This document shows, piece by piece, positions 43,374 through 52,254 of a stretch of DNA of 64,000 nt. The position numbers and the translations under genes were made by a program. Origin of the DNA: CAVYUC01 sp963816685 (GTDB lineage Bacteria; Bacteroidota; Bacteroidia; Bacteroidales; Prolixibacteraceae); contig CAWFMB010000014.1 in assembly GCA_963816685.1 (NCBI GenBank), positions 682,001 through 746,000 on the forward strand. The letters are read 5' to 3'. The notes under the pieces were generated by a model. That model ran no database searches and was not told the DNA's origin. It worked only from the letters and a program-made list of their open reading frames with translations. Position 1 is the first letter of the stretch, and every line of letters starts with the position of its first letter.

Positions 43374-43547
43374 ATGAAGATTAAAACCTGCAAAATGGAA
43401 AACGAACCGAAATACAGAGGAGTTACAACTGGCGAAAATGGCGCTGTATGGACTGTGGAAGTAAAAATTTACAATCCGGCTTTGGTTTATTCACAATCTG
43501 TTCAAAAGGATTTTAAAACCTGGCAGTTAAAAGTTATATTGAATTAA
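43374..43547 (+). CDS. Small hypothetical protein of 57 residues
   Basis: A short frame with ATG at 43374 and TAA at 43545-43547, in the 342-base gap between the TonB gene and the opposite-strand beta-helix gene. The translation is well mixed in composition, with Lys, Glu, Tyr and Trp and a strand-like AVWTVEVKIYN segment. An internal Met at residue 8 could be the real start. No signal peptide or known motif is visible. I do not recognise the family; it could also be a chance frame or a gene fragment. Confidence 0.4.
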   Translation: MKIKTCKMENEPKYRGVTTGENGAVWTVEVKIYNPALVYSQSVQKDFKTWQLKVILN

Positions 43548-43626
43548 ATAGCACCCGAAATACAGGGAACATTTTACCGTTGCAACAATAGCAGTTTTGC
43601 AAATCGCACTTTAAATCTTGAATTTT

Positions 43627-46600
43627 CTAATTAATCTTTATTAATTTGAATGTTTCTGAAGTATTTGCTGAAGTTATCCTCAAATAATATAAACCTTTAG
43701 ATTCTTTTTGACCGCTTGAATCAGAACCATCCCATTCATAGGTATATGTTCCTTTTTGTAAATTTTTATCATCAAGTATTATGCGAATAACTTTTCCTGT
43801 TAAATCATAAATTCGGATATTAACCGGCTGCTCCTGATTAATTTCAAATTTTAAATTTATTTCGCTGCTGAAAGGATTTGGATATACGAAGGACCTTAGG
43901 ATTTCAGATTCAGATTTATTTCTTACATCGGCATTTTTTAAATTTGCAGTTTGTTCACATTGAATGGTTACAATGTTTGCGTTGGAATTGTAAGTACTTC
44001 CTGTTCTTGAAATATTAGTTACTTCGAAACACCAGGTGCCGTTAGGTTTTTTATCATCAGCAGAATTTAAAACAACTATTCCGTCATTTCCTGTAATGCT
44101 ACTGGCAGTGCCATTTGTTGGTCCGCTGAAATCGGCAGTTACCCATGCATTTGCAACAGGGTTGTTGTTTTGATCAAGTACAAGGATTTGATTTTCCGCC
44201 AACCATTTCCCCTTAACCCTGACTCTTGTTACCTGTTGATCACCTATATGTATCTCATTCGCCGGAGGCGGATTTACCTGAATAATAACCATATCACTTC
44301 CGGTTGCTCCTTTGTCATCAGTAACTTCAAGCATTATGTTGTATGTTCCGGGATTGTTGAATGTATAAGCTGGATTTGGATTTATTGAGGAAAGACTACT
44401 GCTCGTCCACAAATAATCGTTAATAGTACCATCCGGATCAAAAGATCCGTTTGAATTAAACTGAACCGTTAACGGTGCTTCCCCTGAAATCGGGCTGGCC
44501 GATGCAACTGCAACCGGCGGCTGGTTAGTTGGTGCGCTAAACCCGGATTCTTTTGCTCCCATATCCGGAGTATTTCCATTGTATTCTGAAGCATCCAAAT
44601 GGACCAGCACATTTCCCTGCCATTCGTAATAAGCTATTCCGGCATCAATGCACGGTGAAGAAGATAACAAATCGAACACATTATTTGAAGCATCAGAGAA
44701 TTTTGGATCGGCCATTCTATTGCCTTCCTGCCAGTACACTACTCCATTATCTTCAATTTCAATTCCGTTTTCACCTCCTTCCACGTCACTAAAAGCAACG
44801 ACTATCTTTCCAGGGTTAGTTGAAGATGCAATAAAAAACTCTTGCGGCAGATTGTTCCAAAGAATATTATTTACAGAGAAAACTTCCGAATTTGTAACAA
44901 ACAAACCGTCGCCCTGGCTGTCCTGTCCGTTTGCTTTGACATCATTACCGTAAATGGTATTTCCGGATAGTGCTAAAGTTGAACCTGAGACATAAATAGC
45001 CCCTCCACGGGCATAAAACGGAACATTCCCCGAAACGTCGATATTATTGAAACTGATAATATTTCTTTCAATGATGGCATCCGACTGGTTCAGATAAATT
45101 GCACCACCTGCACCGGTTGCCGAACTGAAACCACCGGAAGCACCAACACTGTTGTAACTGATAGTGTTGTGCAAAATCTTTGGTGTAGAATTGTTGGTGC
45201 AGTAAATGGCGCCTCCGCCCGAAAATGCATAATTTCCGGCTGAGTTGCCGGTAATGGTGCAATCTTCAATCAACGGGTCTGAACCATCACAGTAAATTGC
45301 TCCACCGTATTTCGAAACCTGGTTGTTTTGAATGACACAATTTTTTATTTCAGGGTTTGAATTAACAAGATAAAATGCCCCGCCCCTGTCATTAGGTTCG
45401 GCAGCCTTAGCCTGACAGGATTCGATTACACAGTTTTCAAAAATACTTCCGGTTTCTGAATCAATAAAATCAAGTCCCAGCCATCCTGGTTCACCCGGAC
45501 CCGGCGGAGTGGATGTGAATACAATTGGATCAGATGTTGTCCCAAAAGCCTTTATTATCCCTTGCACCAAAATCCGGTACCAGCCCTGGAATTCAATCCT
45601 TACACCTGATTCAACGGATAATGTTGTTCCGTAAGGAATGACCAAATCTCCTTCAATACGATAGGGTGAACCCTCAATGGACCAGTTGCCTGAAACCTCT
45701 CCGCCGGTTATTGTTGTTCCGTCCAACACATTTATTACAATTGATTTTGTATTGGAAGCATTTTGATTGTCGGTTATTGTTAAAGTTACCCCGTATTGAT
45801 TTATCCCGTTATAAGTATGCGAAGGGTTTTGTTCTGTTGAAGTGGCGCCATCGCCAAATTCCCAGAAATAGGAAGTTATTGTTCCGTCCGGATCGGAAGA
45901 GCCATCTGAACTAAATTGTACATATAACGGTGAACTTCCATGATCAGGAGTGGCAGTCGCCAGGGCAACAGGTGACTGGTTTATACCGCCTGAACTACCA
46001 TATTCAAGAGCACCCATATCCGGAGCAGTTCCTGAATACTGCGATGCATCAATTTCGGCAATAACTGATCCCTGCCAGGTGTATTGAGCTGTTCCGGCAT
46101 CAATCGCCGGAGAATTCGACAATAATGTAAAATCATCCTGTCCGGCATCTGTAAATTTTGGGTCTTTGTTGATATTTCCTTCCTGCCAGTAGGTCGTACT
46201 GTAGTCACTGGAAACAACTGACTGCTTTCCGCCTTTGACATCAGAATAAGCAATCATAACCGAGCTTATACCTGTTTCAGAAAAGAAGACTTCTTCCGGA
46301 GTATCATTCCACAGAATGTTGTTAACTAATACAGGGTTGCTTCCGGCAATGTACAAAGCACCCCCTTCGCCCGGAGAACTGTAAACAGAAGTTTCGTTGC
46401 TGTATATTGTATTTCCGGTTAGAACAGGATTGGAGTATGATAAATAAATTGCACCACCCCGGGCATGGGATGGAATATTTCCTTCGGCATGGACCGAATT
46501 GTAACTGATTACATTTCCCCGGATTTCAGCATCGGAATGGGATAAATAAATGCCTCCTGCATAAGCATTAGCTGCACTGTACCCTCCATATGCGCCTACA

Positions 46601-47265
46601 GTATTATGGCTGATGGAGTTTCCGATGATTTTTGGTTGAGAGGAATTCGTACAATAAATAGTTCCTGCGGTTGGTGTATTTCCGTAACCGGTTTGATTGT
46701 TCGTTATCGTGCAGCCTTCAATTAACGGACTGCCATTGTCGCAGTATATTGCAGATCCATATTTTTTAACCTTGTTGTTTCTGAGTGTGCAGTTTTTTAT
46801 TACAGGATTCGAATTTAAAATATACACCGCTCCACCCCGGTCGTTTGGATCGGCAGCGATCGATTGTCCGTTTTCAATTACACAGTATTCAAGCGTACTT
46901 GTTCCTGTTGTATTCATAAAATCGATACCCGCCCAACCTGGTTCTCCGGGGCCCGGCGGTGTGGCAGTAAATATTATTTGCTGGCTGGTTGCGCCTGTCG
47001 CCTTCAATGTGCCGTTGACAATCAGCCGGTACCAGTTCTGAAATTCAACAATAACACCGGCTTCGATAATTAGTGTTTCCCCTGCCGGTACTGTAATATT
47101 TCCTGTGATAAGGTAGGGAGATGAGGATAATGTCCATGTGCCGGAAACATTGCCTTCAGGAATGGTAACTGCAGCTTTGACTGTGTTCAGAAAAAAAACA
47201 AGAGCAAGAATTAAGGTAAATTTTGAATTAAAGGAAGCGAAAAGAGAAAGTACAGATTTTTTCAT
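43627..47265 (-). CDS. Secreted type IX cargo with two beta-helix/PKD copies
   Basis: A 1212-residue exported protein. After a signal peptide (about residues 1-32) come two similar halves, each with a ~380-residue right-handed beta-helix (repeats such as GGAIYLSYSNPVLTGNTIY and IKNCTLRNNK) and a PKD domain (with SPDGTI or FDPDGTI turns and a GDGATSTEQNPSHTY motif in the first). An Ig-like region follows, then a C-terminal type IX sorting domain (YPNPFSSEINLKF, ending in FKLIKIN). The duplicated halves share openings such as GNVSGTWTL and GEVSGNWSI. It is likely surface-exposed or released. PorQ of the same secretion system is encoded at 57.5 kb. Confidence 0.85.
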   Translation of the reverse strand: MKKSVLSLFASFNSKFTLILALVFFLNTVKAAVTIPEGNVSGTWTLSSSPYLITGNITVPAGETLIIEAGVIVEFQNWYRLIVNGTLKATGATSQQIIFTATPPGPGEPGWAGIDFMNTTGTSTLEYCVIENGQSIAADPNDRGGAVYILNSNPVIKNCTLRNNKVKKYGSAIYCDNGSPLIEGCTITNNQTGYGNTPTAGTIYCTNSSQPKIIGNSISHNTVGAYGGYSAANAYAGGIYLSHSDAEIRGNVISYNSVHAEGNIPSHARGGAIYLSYSNPVLTGNTIYSNETSVYSSPGEGGALYIAGSNPVLVNNILWNDTPEEVFFSETGISSVMIAYSDVKGGKQSVVSSDYSTTYWQEGNINKDPKFTDAGQDDFTLLSNSPAIDAGTAQYTWQGSVIAEIDASQYSGTAPDMGALEYGSSGGINQSPVALATATPDHGSSPLYVQFSSDGSSDPDGTITSYFWEFGDGATSTEQNPSHTYNGINQYGVTLTITDNQNASNTKSIVINVLDGTTITGGEVSGNWSIEGSPYRIEGDLVIPYGTTLSVESGVRIEFQGWYRILVQGIIKAFGTTSDPIVFTSTPPGPGEPGWLGLDFIDSETGSIFENCVIESCQAKAAEPNDRGGAFYLVNSNPEIKNCVIQNNQVSKYGGAIYCDGSDPLIEDCTITGNSAGNYAFSGGGAIYCTNNSTPKILHNTISYNSVGASGGFSSATGAGGAIYLNQSDAIIERNIISFNNIDVSGNVPFYARGGAIYVSGSTLALSGNTIYGNDVKANGQDSQGDGLFVTNSEVFSVNNILWNNLPQEFFIASSTNPGKIVVAFSDVEGGENGIEIEDNGVVYWQEGNRMADPKFSDASNNVFDLLSSSPCIDAGIAYYEWQGNVLVHLDASEYNGNTPDMGAKESGFSAPTNQPPVAVASASPISGEAPLTVQFNSNGSFDPDGTINDYLWTSSSLSSINPNPAYTFNNPGTYNIMLEVTDDKGATGSDMVIIQVNPPPANEIHIGDQQVTRVRVKGKWLAENQILVLDQNNNPVANAWVTADFSGPTNGTASSITGNDGIVVLNSADDKKPNGTWCFEVTNISRTGSTYNSNANIVTIQCEQTANLKNADVRNKSESEILRSFVYPNPFSSEINLKFEINQEQPVNIRIYDLTGKVIRIILDDKNLQKGTYTYEWDGSDSSGQKESKGLYYLRITSANTSETFKLIKIN

Positions 47266-47343
47266 GATGTCAAAATTTTATTGTATTGAAGCTTTTCAAG
47301 CTAATTTACAGACAACTTATCACAAAACCGTAACGAAGAAATA

Positions 47344-47393
47344 ACATTTTCAAAATGTGATATTATCAGAATAGAATCATATTGTATGATAAT
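47344..47393. promoter_or_regulatory. Palindromes upstream of the beta-helix gene
   Basis: ACATTTT-C-AAAATGT (47344-47358) is a perfect 7+1+7 palindrome, and ATTATCA (47362-47368) with TGATAAT (47387-47393) is a second inverted repeat. They lie about 80-130 bases upstream of the minus-strand start at 47265, so may be operators. No -7 box was found between them and the gene. Confidence 0.35.
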
Positions 47394-47499
47394 GGAATTC
47401 TTCCAATTGGGACTTGTATTGAAAAAAACGTATTCGAACAATACAAATAATTATTCTGTATCTGGAATAACTTTTAATTTTCCGGTGGAGCAAAAATAT

Positions 47500-48030
47500 T
47501 TTATACCCCGATTTTCATTCATCCATACAAAAAAACAGAATATCACAAACTCCTCTTAAAGCAGGTCTGAAAGTTTTATTATAGGAGTTACATGTTTCTT
47601 TGTATAAAAAATATTGCAGAACTGGCATTAAAAAGCAGGAGGTAATGCTGTTTTTTTAACAGCAGGATTTGTACTTTCTTCCAAAGCAGTTTTATACCAG
47701 TTTTCACCATACTTTCCATATACCTTGGACGGGGTTGGTTCGCGATTTAATATCGGAGGTATAGAGATGGTATACAGATGGAATAGCCGGGATAGCGGGA
47801 AAAATGCTTCAAAACCTCCTCTTATTGGAAGTCATCAATTCATTTAGTTCAGGAGACAGTACTTTGACGGCTCAATGTTCATTCTCTCCAACACTTTGAT
47901 GTATGCGGTTACAACTGGCTGCTTATATGCATCCATACAAAAACAATTTATTACACAGTGTTTTATCAGTTTTATCTTTTTCCCATCTGACTTTTAAGTA
48001 GTTCTTGATTAGTTTTTTAATGATTGAACG
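47500..48030. other. Non-coding region with a 14-bp direct repeat and possible gene debris
   Basis: CATCCATACAAAAA occurs at 47520-47533 and 47930-47943, 410 bases apart. On the minus strand each copy is read as TTTTTGTATGGATG, followed by a short frame starting at the last ATG (30 codons from 47936, 23 from the other copy). Between them, a start-less minus-strand frame of 67 codons (47628-47831) reads like protein but matches no family I know. This looks like a decayed gene or element, but chance cannot be excluded. Confidence 0.35.
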
Positions 48031-48039
48031 TCAGACATG

Positions 48040-48070
48040 AAAAAGCCCGTATTTATACCGGGCCTTTTTT
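48040..48070 (-). terminator. Terminator of the parA-parB-DUF5683-mltD operon
   Basis: AAAAAGCCCG (48040-48049) pairs with CGGGC (48059-48063) and the T run that follows, with one bulged C. On the minus strand a T run follows the stem. It lies about 90 bases after the mltD stop. Confidence 0.7.
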
Positions 48071-48156
48071 ACATTTATGACTTGATCTTAGTTTCTGTAT
48101 TATAATAAGTCTTTCATTAATTTAAAATCAGGTGGGACTTCAGAAATTCATTTTAC

Positions 48157-49776
48157 CTATGATTTCTTTTTAATCTTTAATTTTTGACCGACGTATAGTC
48201 CCTTCCCATTGGAGAGGTTGTTCAACTTCATAATTTCGTTACTTGAAATTCCTGTGTATCTTTCTGCGATGTCCCAAAGAGTATCACCTTTTTTAACTGT
48301 ATAATATTCAAAAGCAGAATCGTTGGTTTTTACATTTTGGGCAACTTTTTGGTTGCCGGTACTGGTTTTGTTTCCAATCATTGCCTGCTTTTCAACAAAC
48401 GACATCTTGTTGACTTTCTCGTATTTTTCCTTTTGGTTTTCGGGAACATAAATTGCAAGTTTTTGCCCGGCCCGGATAAGGTTTCGGTTAATGTTGTTCC
48501 AGTAACGTAAATCTGAGGATCTTACTTTAAACCATGATGATATAAACCCAACATTATCTCCCGATTTTACTGTATAATAGATTTTAGCTTTCCCTTTAAC
48601 ATCGGCTGGAGTAATATAAGTTGAATTGGTTGGGCTGATTAAAGTATTGTTTGGGAAAAACTTCTGCCGGTTATGAGCAAATACGAGTGTATCCTTATCG
48701 ATAAACTCGTTGATTTTATCCTCGGGAAGCACAAGTGAATAAAGCCTATCTTTTTTTGCAGGTACAACATCGCGCCGGTATTTCGGGTTAAGTGCCTGAA
48801 GTTGTTCTTTTTCAATTCCAAGGGTGGCAGCAATCTGGTCGAAATGGAGATAATCATTAACGAATATTGTATCGGTTTGAGTGGGGAATTCAGGCAATTG
48901 CGGAGTTAAATTATGTGCTTCATAATAATTCATTACATACGATGCCGCAATAAACGCAGGTACATAACCCCGGGTTTCGCGCGGAAGGCGGTAATAAATC
49001 TGCCAGTAATTTGTTTTTCCTCCGGCACGGCGGATGGCACGGTTTACATTTCCGGGACCACAATTATAGGCTGCAATTGCCAGATGCCAGTCTCCATAAA
49101 TTCCATACAGGCTTTTCAGGTAGCGTGCGGCTGCATCGGTCGCTTTAACCGGGTCGCGGCGATCATCCACAAAGCTCGAGATTTCGAGTTTCATTTGTTT
49201 GCCGGTTCCGTACATAAACTGCCACAAACCACACGCACCCGCTCTCGAGAGCGCTTTTGGGTTTAATGCGGATTCAATAATGGGAAGATATTTTAATTCC
49301 AGTGGCAAATCATATCTATCGAGCGCTTCTTCAAACATCGGAAAATAATATTCTGATAACCCCAGCATCCGTTCAACGAGGTCGCGTTTTCGTTCGGTAT
49401 AAAGAAGAATGAAATTCTTTACCACATTGTTGTATGAAAGATCGATGACCTGTTCAATATCCTGTAGCCTCTGTATATACAATGAATCGGGAAGGTTAGT
49501 CGGGTAAAAATCAGCAAGTTTTATTTCAACCGAATCATGATTGAAATAATAGCTGTTGTTCAAACTATCAAGGTTCTCCGAAAACAGGTCGTTCAGGTTT
49601 TCATCGGGGACAACTTCATCTTCAAAGAGCAGCGTGTCAGTTTCAGTAAGTTCTTTATCAATAAAAAGCGAATCGGCGGGAATAACAGTAATCGTATCGC
49701 TCACCTGCGCCGGAACTGTATTTGCCAAAAATACTGCTAAAATAACTGTTGCTGTTTTTAATTCCGCTTTCCCCAT
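48157..49776 (-). CDS. mltD: Membrane-bound lytic murein transglycosylase D (LysM repeats)
   Basis: A peptidoglycan-cleaving transglycosylase. The 539 residues contain a signal peptide (cleavage after ALA-like VPAQ near residue 24), the lysozyme-like SLT domain with the catalytic Glu in IIESALNPKAL (near residue 170), the SRAGACGLWQFMYGTG motif, and two C-terminal LysM domains (about 402-446 and 493-536) that bind the cell wall. It is the last gene of parA-parB-DUF5683-mltD, an order common in this phylum, 6 bases after the DUF5683 gene. Confidence 0.93.
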   Translation of the reverse strand: MGKAELKTATVILAVFLANTVPAQVSDTITVIPADSLFIDKELTETDTLLFEDEVVPDENLNDLFSENLDSLNNSYYFNHDSVEIKLADFYPTNLPDSLYIQRLQDIEQVIDLSYNNVVKNFILLYTERKRDLVERMLGLSEYYFPMFEEALDRYDLPLELKYLPIIESALNPKALSRAGACGLWQFMYGTGKQMKLEISSFVDDRRDPVKATDAAARYLKSLYGIYGDWHLAIAAYNCGPGNVNRAIRRAGGKTNYWQIYYRLPRETRGYVPAFIAASYVMNYYEAHNLTPQLPEFPTQTDTIFVNDYLHFDQIAATLGIEKEQLQALNPKYRRDVVPAKKDRLYSLVLPEDKINEFIDKDTLVFAHNRQKFFPNNTLISPTNSTYITPADVKGKAKIYYTVKSGDNVGFISSWFKVRSSDLRYWNNINRNLIRAGQKLAIYVPENQKEKYEKVNKMSFVEKQAMIGNKTSTGNQKVAQNVKTNDSAFEYYTVKKGDTLWDIAERYTGISSNEIMKLNNLSNGKGLYVGQKLKIKKKS

Positions 49777-49782
49777 CTTTTA

Positions 49783-50400
49783 TTAAAAATTAAATGAACA
49801 ATTTATGCTGTAAACGTTCGATTTGTTAAAGTGTTGCATTGATGGCTGCCAGTTAAACGTTAAATCGTCGCTGATATCAAAATTGAATAAATGGGCATCC
49901 ACACTTGCATCTATCACGTTGAGGCCGTAAAATCCGATGATGCTTATAATCAGCAAATCCCGGTTGCGCCGGTAATAATCCTGGCGTTTTAATAAACCAT
50001 CCTTAAAATTTGCACGGCTTGTTGGATTATCCAGATCGTAATACTGTACCTGTTCAATTTCCATGAATGAATTGGTTGCGTCATCATTGTCGGTTAAATC
50101 ATGATAAGCCTTTTTATTAAACTGATAATTATCGTTGTTCCAGAAAATAAAATATCCGATTGCCCCAAAACCTGCATAGATAACCGGTATTTTCCAGTAC
50201 TTTTTATTATACGCCTGACCCAGTCCCGGAAGAATGGCAGAATACATAGTTGCTTTTCTGGGAGAATGTATTTCTTCCAGTTTTTTTTCGGGAACTTCCA
50301 TCGCCGAATCAGCATCAACAATAACCTGCGCCTGCAACTGATATCCTGTAAATATCAGCAGAAAAACTACACCTTTTAATAACGGGTTTTTACATTTCAC
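49783..50400 (-). CDS. DUF5683 domain-containing exported protein
   Basis: A 205-residue protein with a signal peptide (about residues 1-25, ending LQAQ). The mature part has the family core ILPGLGQAYNKKYWKIPVIYAGFGA and one hydrophobic helix, consistent with DUF5683. The function is unknown; the gene regularly sits between parB and mltD in Bacteroidota. It starts with GTG (50400) and is 60 bases after parB. Confidence 0.85.
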   Translation of the reverse strand: MKCKNPLLKGVVFLLIFTGYQLQAQVIVDADSAMEVPEKKLEEIHSPRKATMYSAILPGLGQAYNKKYWKIPVIYAGFGAIGYFIFWNNDNYQFNKKAYHDLTDNDDATNSFMEIEQVQYYDLDNPTSRANFKDGLLKRQDYYRRNRDLLIISIIGFYGLNVIDASVDAHLFNFDISDDLTFNWQPSMQHFNKSNVYSINCSFNF

Positions 50401-50460
50401 GCCAAAGAATTTTGTTTAAAACAGGTTTATTTTCAGATTTAGGCGCAGCAGGAAATTTAG

Positions 50461-51318
50461 TTACTGACTTTCAATAATTTTAATAATCCGTTCCAGATCA
50501 TCTGCCGATTTAAATGGAATTACGATTTTCCCTTTTCCTTTTTCATTCATAGAAAAGTTAATGCGTGACCTGAAAATTTTATCCAGTTGATTTTTAATAT
50601 TTTGATATTCGGTCGGAAATTTCTTTTTTCGCTCTCTTCCCGGCTTTTCATCGTCGGCATTTAAATCGTGTACAATTTCTTCCACTTTCCTCACCGAAAA
50701 ACCATACTTTACCACCTGGTTGTAGATCATCACCTGTGTTTCGGCGTCATCAATATTGATAAGAGCCCGGGCATGTCCCATTGAAATTTGTTTTTCGCGT
50801 AAAGCTTTTTGAATAATCGCCGGAAGTTTTAACAACCGGAGGTAGTTGGCGATTGTTGAACGTTGTTTACCGACCCTTGCACTCAGGTTTTCCTGTGTGA
50901 GGTCGCATTCTTCCATTAACCGCTGATAACTCAGTGCAATTTCGATGGAATCCAAATCTTCGCGCTGGATGTTTTCAACCAGCGCCATTTCAAGCATATC
51001 GTCATCCTTTGCATGGCGGATGTATGCCGGAATTGTTTCGAAACCTGCTTTTTGCACTGCCCTGTAACGGCGTTCGCCAGCAATGATCTGGAATTTTTCG
51101 TTGCCGGTTTTCCGAAGCGTAATGGGCTGAATTAATCCTATTTCACGAATGGAAGTTGTTAATTCTTCCAACGCAACTTCATCAAACTTTGTACGGGGCT
51201 GAAAAGGATTGGCTTCAATTTTTGAAAGCTCCACTTCCCTAATCCCTGTCTGTTTCATCTTTTCAGCATCGTCAATAAGAGCGCCTAAACCACGCCCTAG
51301 AGCATTCCTTTTTACCAT
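50461..51318 (-). CDS. parB: Chromosome partitioning protein ParB
   Basis: A CTP-dependent DNA clamp that loads at parS near the origin and, with ParA, segregates chromosomes. The 285 residues have the RNALGRGLGALI start, the N-terminal ParB/Srx domain with GERRYRAVQKAG (CTP-binding region), a helix-turn-helix core (about residues 115-190, with LTQENLSARVGKQRSTIANYLRLL) and a C-terminal dimer domain. It starts 10 bases after parA. A parS-like site is found inside parA, next to this gene. Confidence 0.96.
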   Translation of the reverse strand: MVKRNALGRGLGALIDDAEKMKQTGIREVELSKIEANPFQPRTKFDEVALEELTTSIREIGLIQPITLRKTGNEKFQIIAGERRYRAVQKAGFETIPAYIRHAKDDDMLEMALVENIQREDLDSIEIALSYQRLMEECDLTQENLSARVGKQRSTIANYLRLLKLPAIIQKALREKQISMGHARALINIDDAETQVMIYNQVVKYGFSVRKVEEIVHDLNADDEKPGRERKKKFPTEYQNIKNQLDKIFRSRINFSMNEKGKGKIVIPFKSADDLERIIKIIESQ

Positions 51319-51328
51319 GGTCGAGAAT

Positions 51329-52132
51329 TTAGTTGATGATTACGTTTTTTTCGTGAGATATCTTTGTCATTTTGTTGCGCTGAAGTATTTCACGTGCAAG
51401 ATTCATGTGGTTTATGGCCCCCTTCGAACTTGCATCGTACAATATTACAGGCTTACCGTAACTTGGAGCTTCACTCAGTTTTACGTTTCGTTGAATAACT
51501 GTTTCAAATACCATTTCCTGAAAATGGCGTTTAACTTCTTCGTACACCTGATTGGAGAGATTTAACCTCGAATCGAACATGGTTAACAGGAATCCTTCGA
51601 TTTCAAGCTTCGGGTTTAACCTGTTTTGTATGATTTTAACTGTATTCAGCAGTTTTCCAAGACCTTCGAGGGCAAAATATTCACATTGAACCGGTATAAT
51701 AACTGAATCTGAAGCGGTTAGCGCATTTACAGTAATCAGACCCAACGATGGAGAACAATCGATAAAAATAAAATCATAGTTCTCTTTTATCTTTTCGAGG
51801 GTGTGCCTCAACACTTTTTCACGGTTTGGAAGGTTCAGCATTTCAATTTCAGCTCCCACCAAATCGATGTGGGAAGGAATGATATCGAGATTCGGAAATT
51901 CGGTTTTTAATATAACTTTTTCTGGTTCAACCTCATCTACAATGCATTCGTAAATGCTTGATTGAACGTTGCTCACATCAAATCCAAAACCTGATGTTGC
52001 ATTTGCCTGCGGATCGGCATCAATAATAAGCACTTTTTGCTCCAACACGGCTAAACTCGCTGCCAGATTAATGGTAGTCGTAGTTTTGCCAACCCCTCCC
52101 TTCTGATTTGCCAGTGAAATTATTTTTCCCAT
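51329..52132 (-). CDS. parA: Chromosome partitioning ATPase ParA/Soj
   Basis: A dimerising Walker-type ATPase that drives the ParB-parS complex along the nucleoid. The 267 residues begin with the deviant Walker motif KGGVGKTTTTINLAASLA (residues 10-27), then IDADPQANATSG and DFIFIDCSPSLGLI. It is the first gene of the parA-parB-DUF5683-mltD operon. A minus-strand TAAATTTG box lies 30 bases upstream. Confidence 0.96.
   Translation of the reverse strand: MGKIISLANQKGGVGKTTTTINLAASLAVLEQKVLIIDADPQANATSGFGFDVSNVQSSIYECIVDEVEPEKVILKTEFPNLDIIPSHIDLVGAEIEMLNLPNREKVLRHTLEKIKENYDFIFIDCSPSLGLITVNALTASDSVIIPVQCEYFALEGLGKLLNTVKIIQNRLNPKLEIEGFLLTMFDSRLNLSNQVYEEVKRHFQEMVFETVIQRNVKLSEAPSYGKPVILYDASSKGAINHMNLAREILQRNKMTKISHEKNVIIN
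51386..51401. promoter_or_regulatory. parS-like site inside parA
   Basis: TATTTCACGTGCAAGA matches the parS consensus TGTTTCACGTGAAACA at 13 of 16 positions and keeps the central TTTCACGTG. It lies in the codons for Leu-Ala-Arg-Glu-Ile near the ParA C-terminus. No better parS candidate was seen in the window. Confidence 0.4.
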
Positions 52133-52161
52133 CTGTTGCTATTTTATTTTATGATAGGTTT

Positions 52162-52169
52162 CAAATTTA
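52162..52169 (-). promoter_or_regulatory. Possible -7 box (TAAATTTG) upstream of parA
   Basis: CAAATTTA on the plus strand is TAAATTTG on the coding strand, 30 bases before the parA start. No TTTG was found 17-23 bases further upstream. Confidence 0.35.
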
Positions 52170-52254
52170 ATAAAATAGGTTAAACCTCTTTAAAGTTTTT
52201 TGAAATCTGCAGGTTGAAAACTTCCAATCTGCTGAAAATAAATGAATAAGGAGT

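Noticed and set aside
47628..47831. A 67-codon minus-strand frame as a gene
   Set aside because: It lacks any start codon and begins after an in-frame stop; listed only as possible debris.
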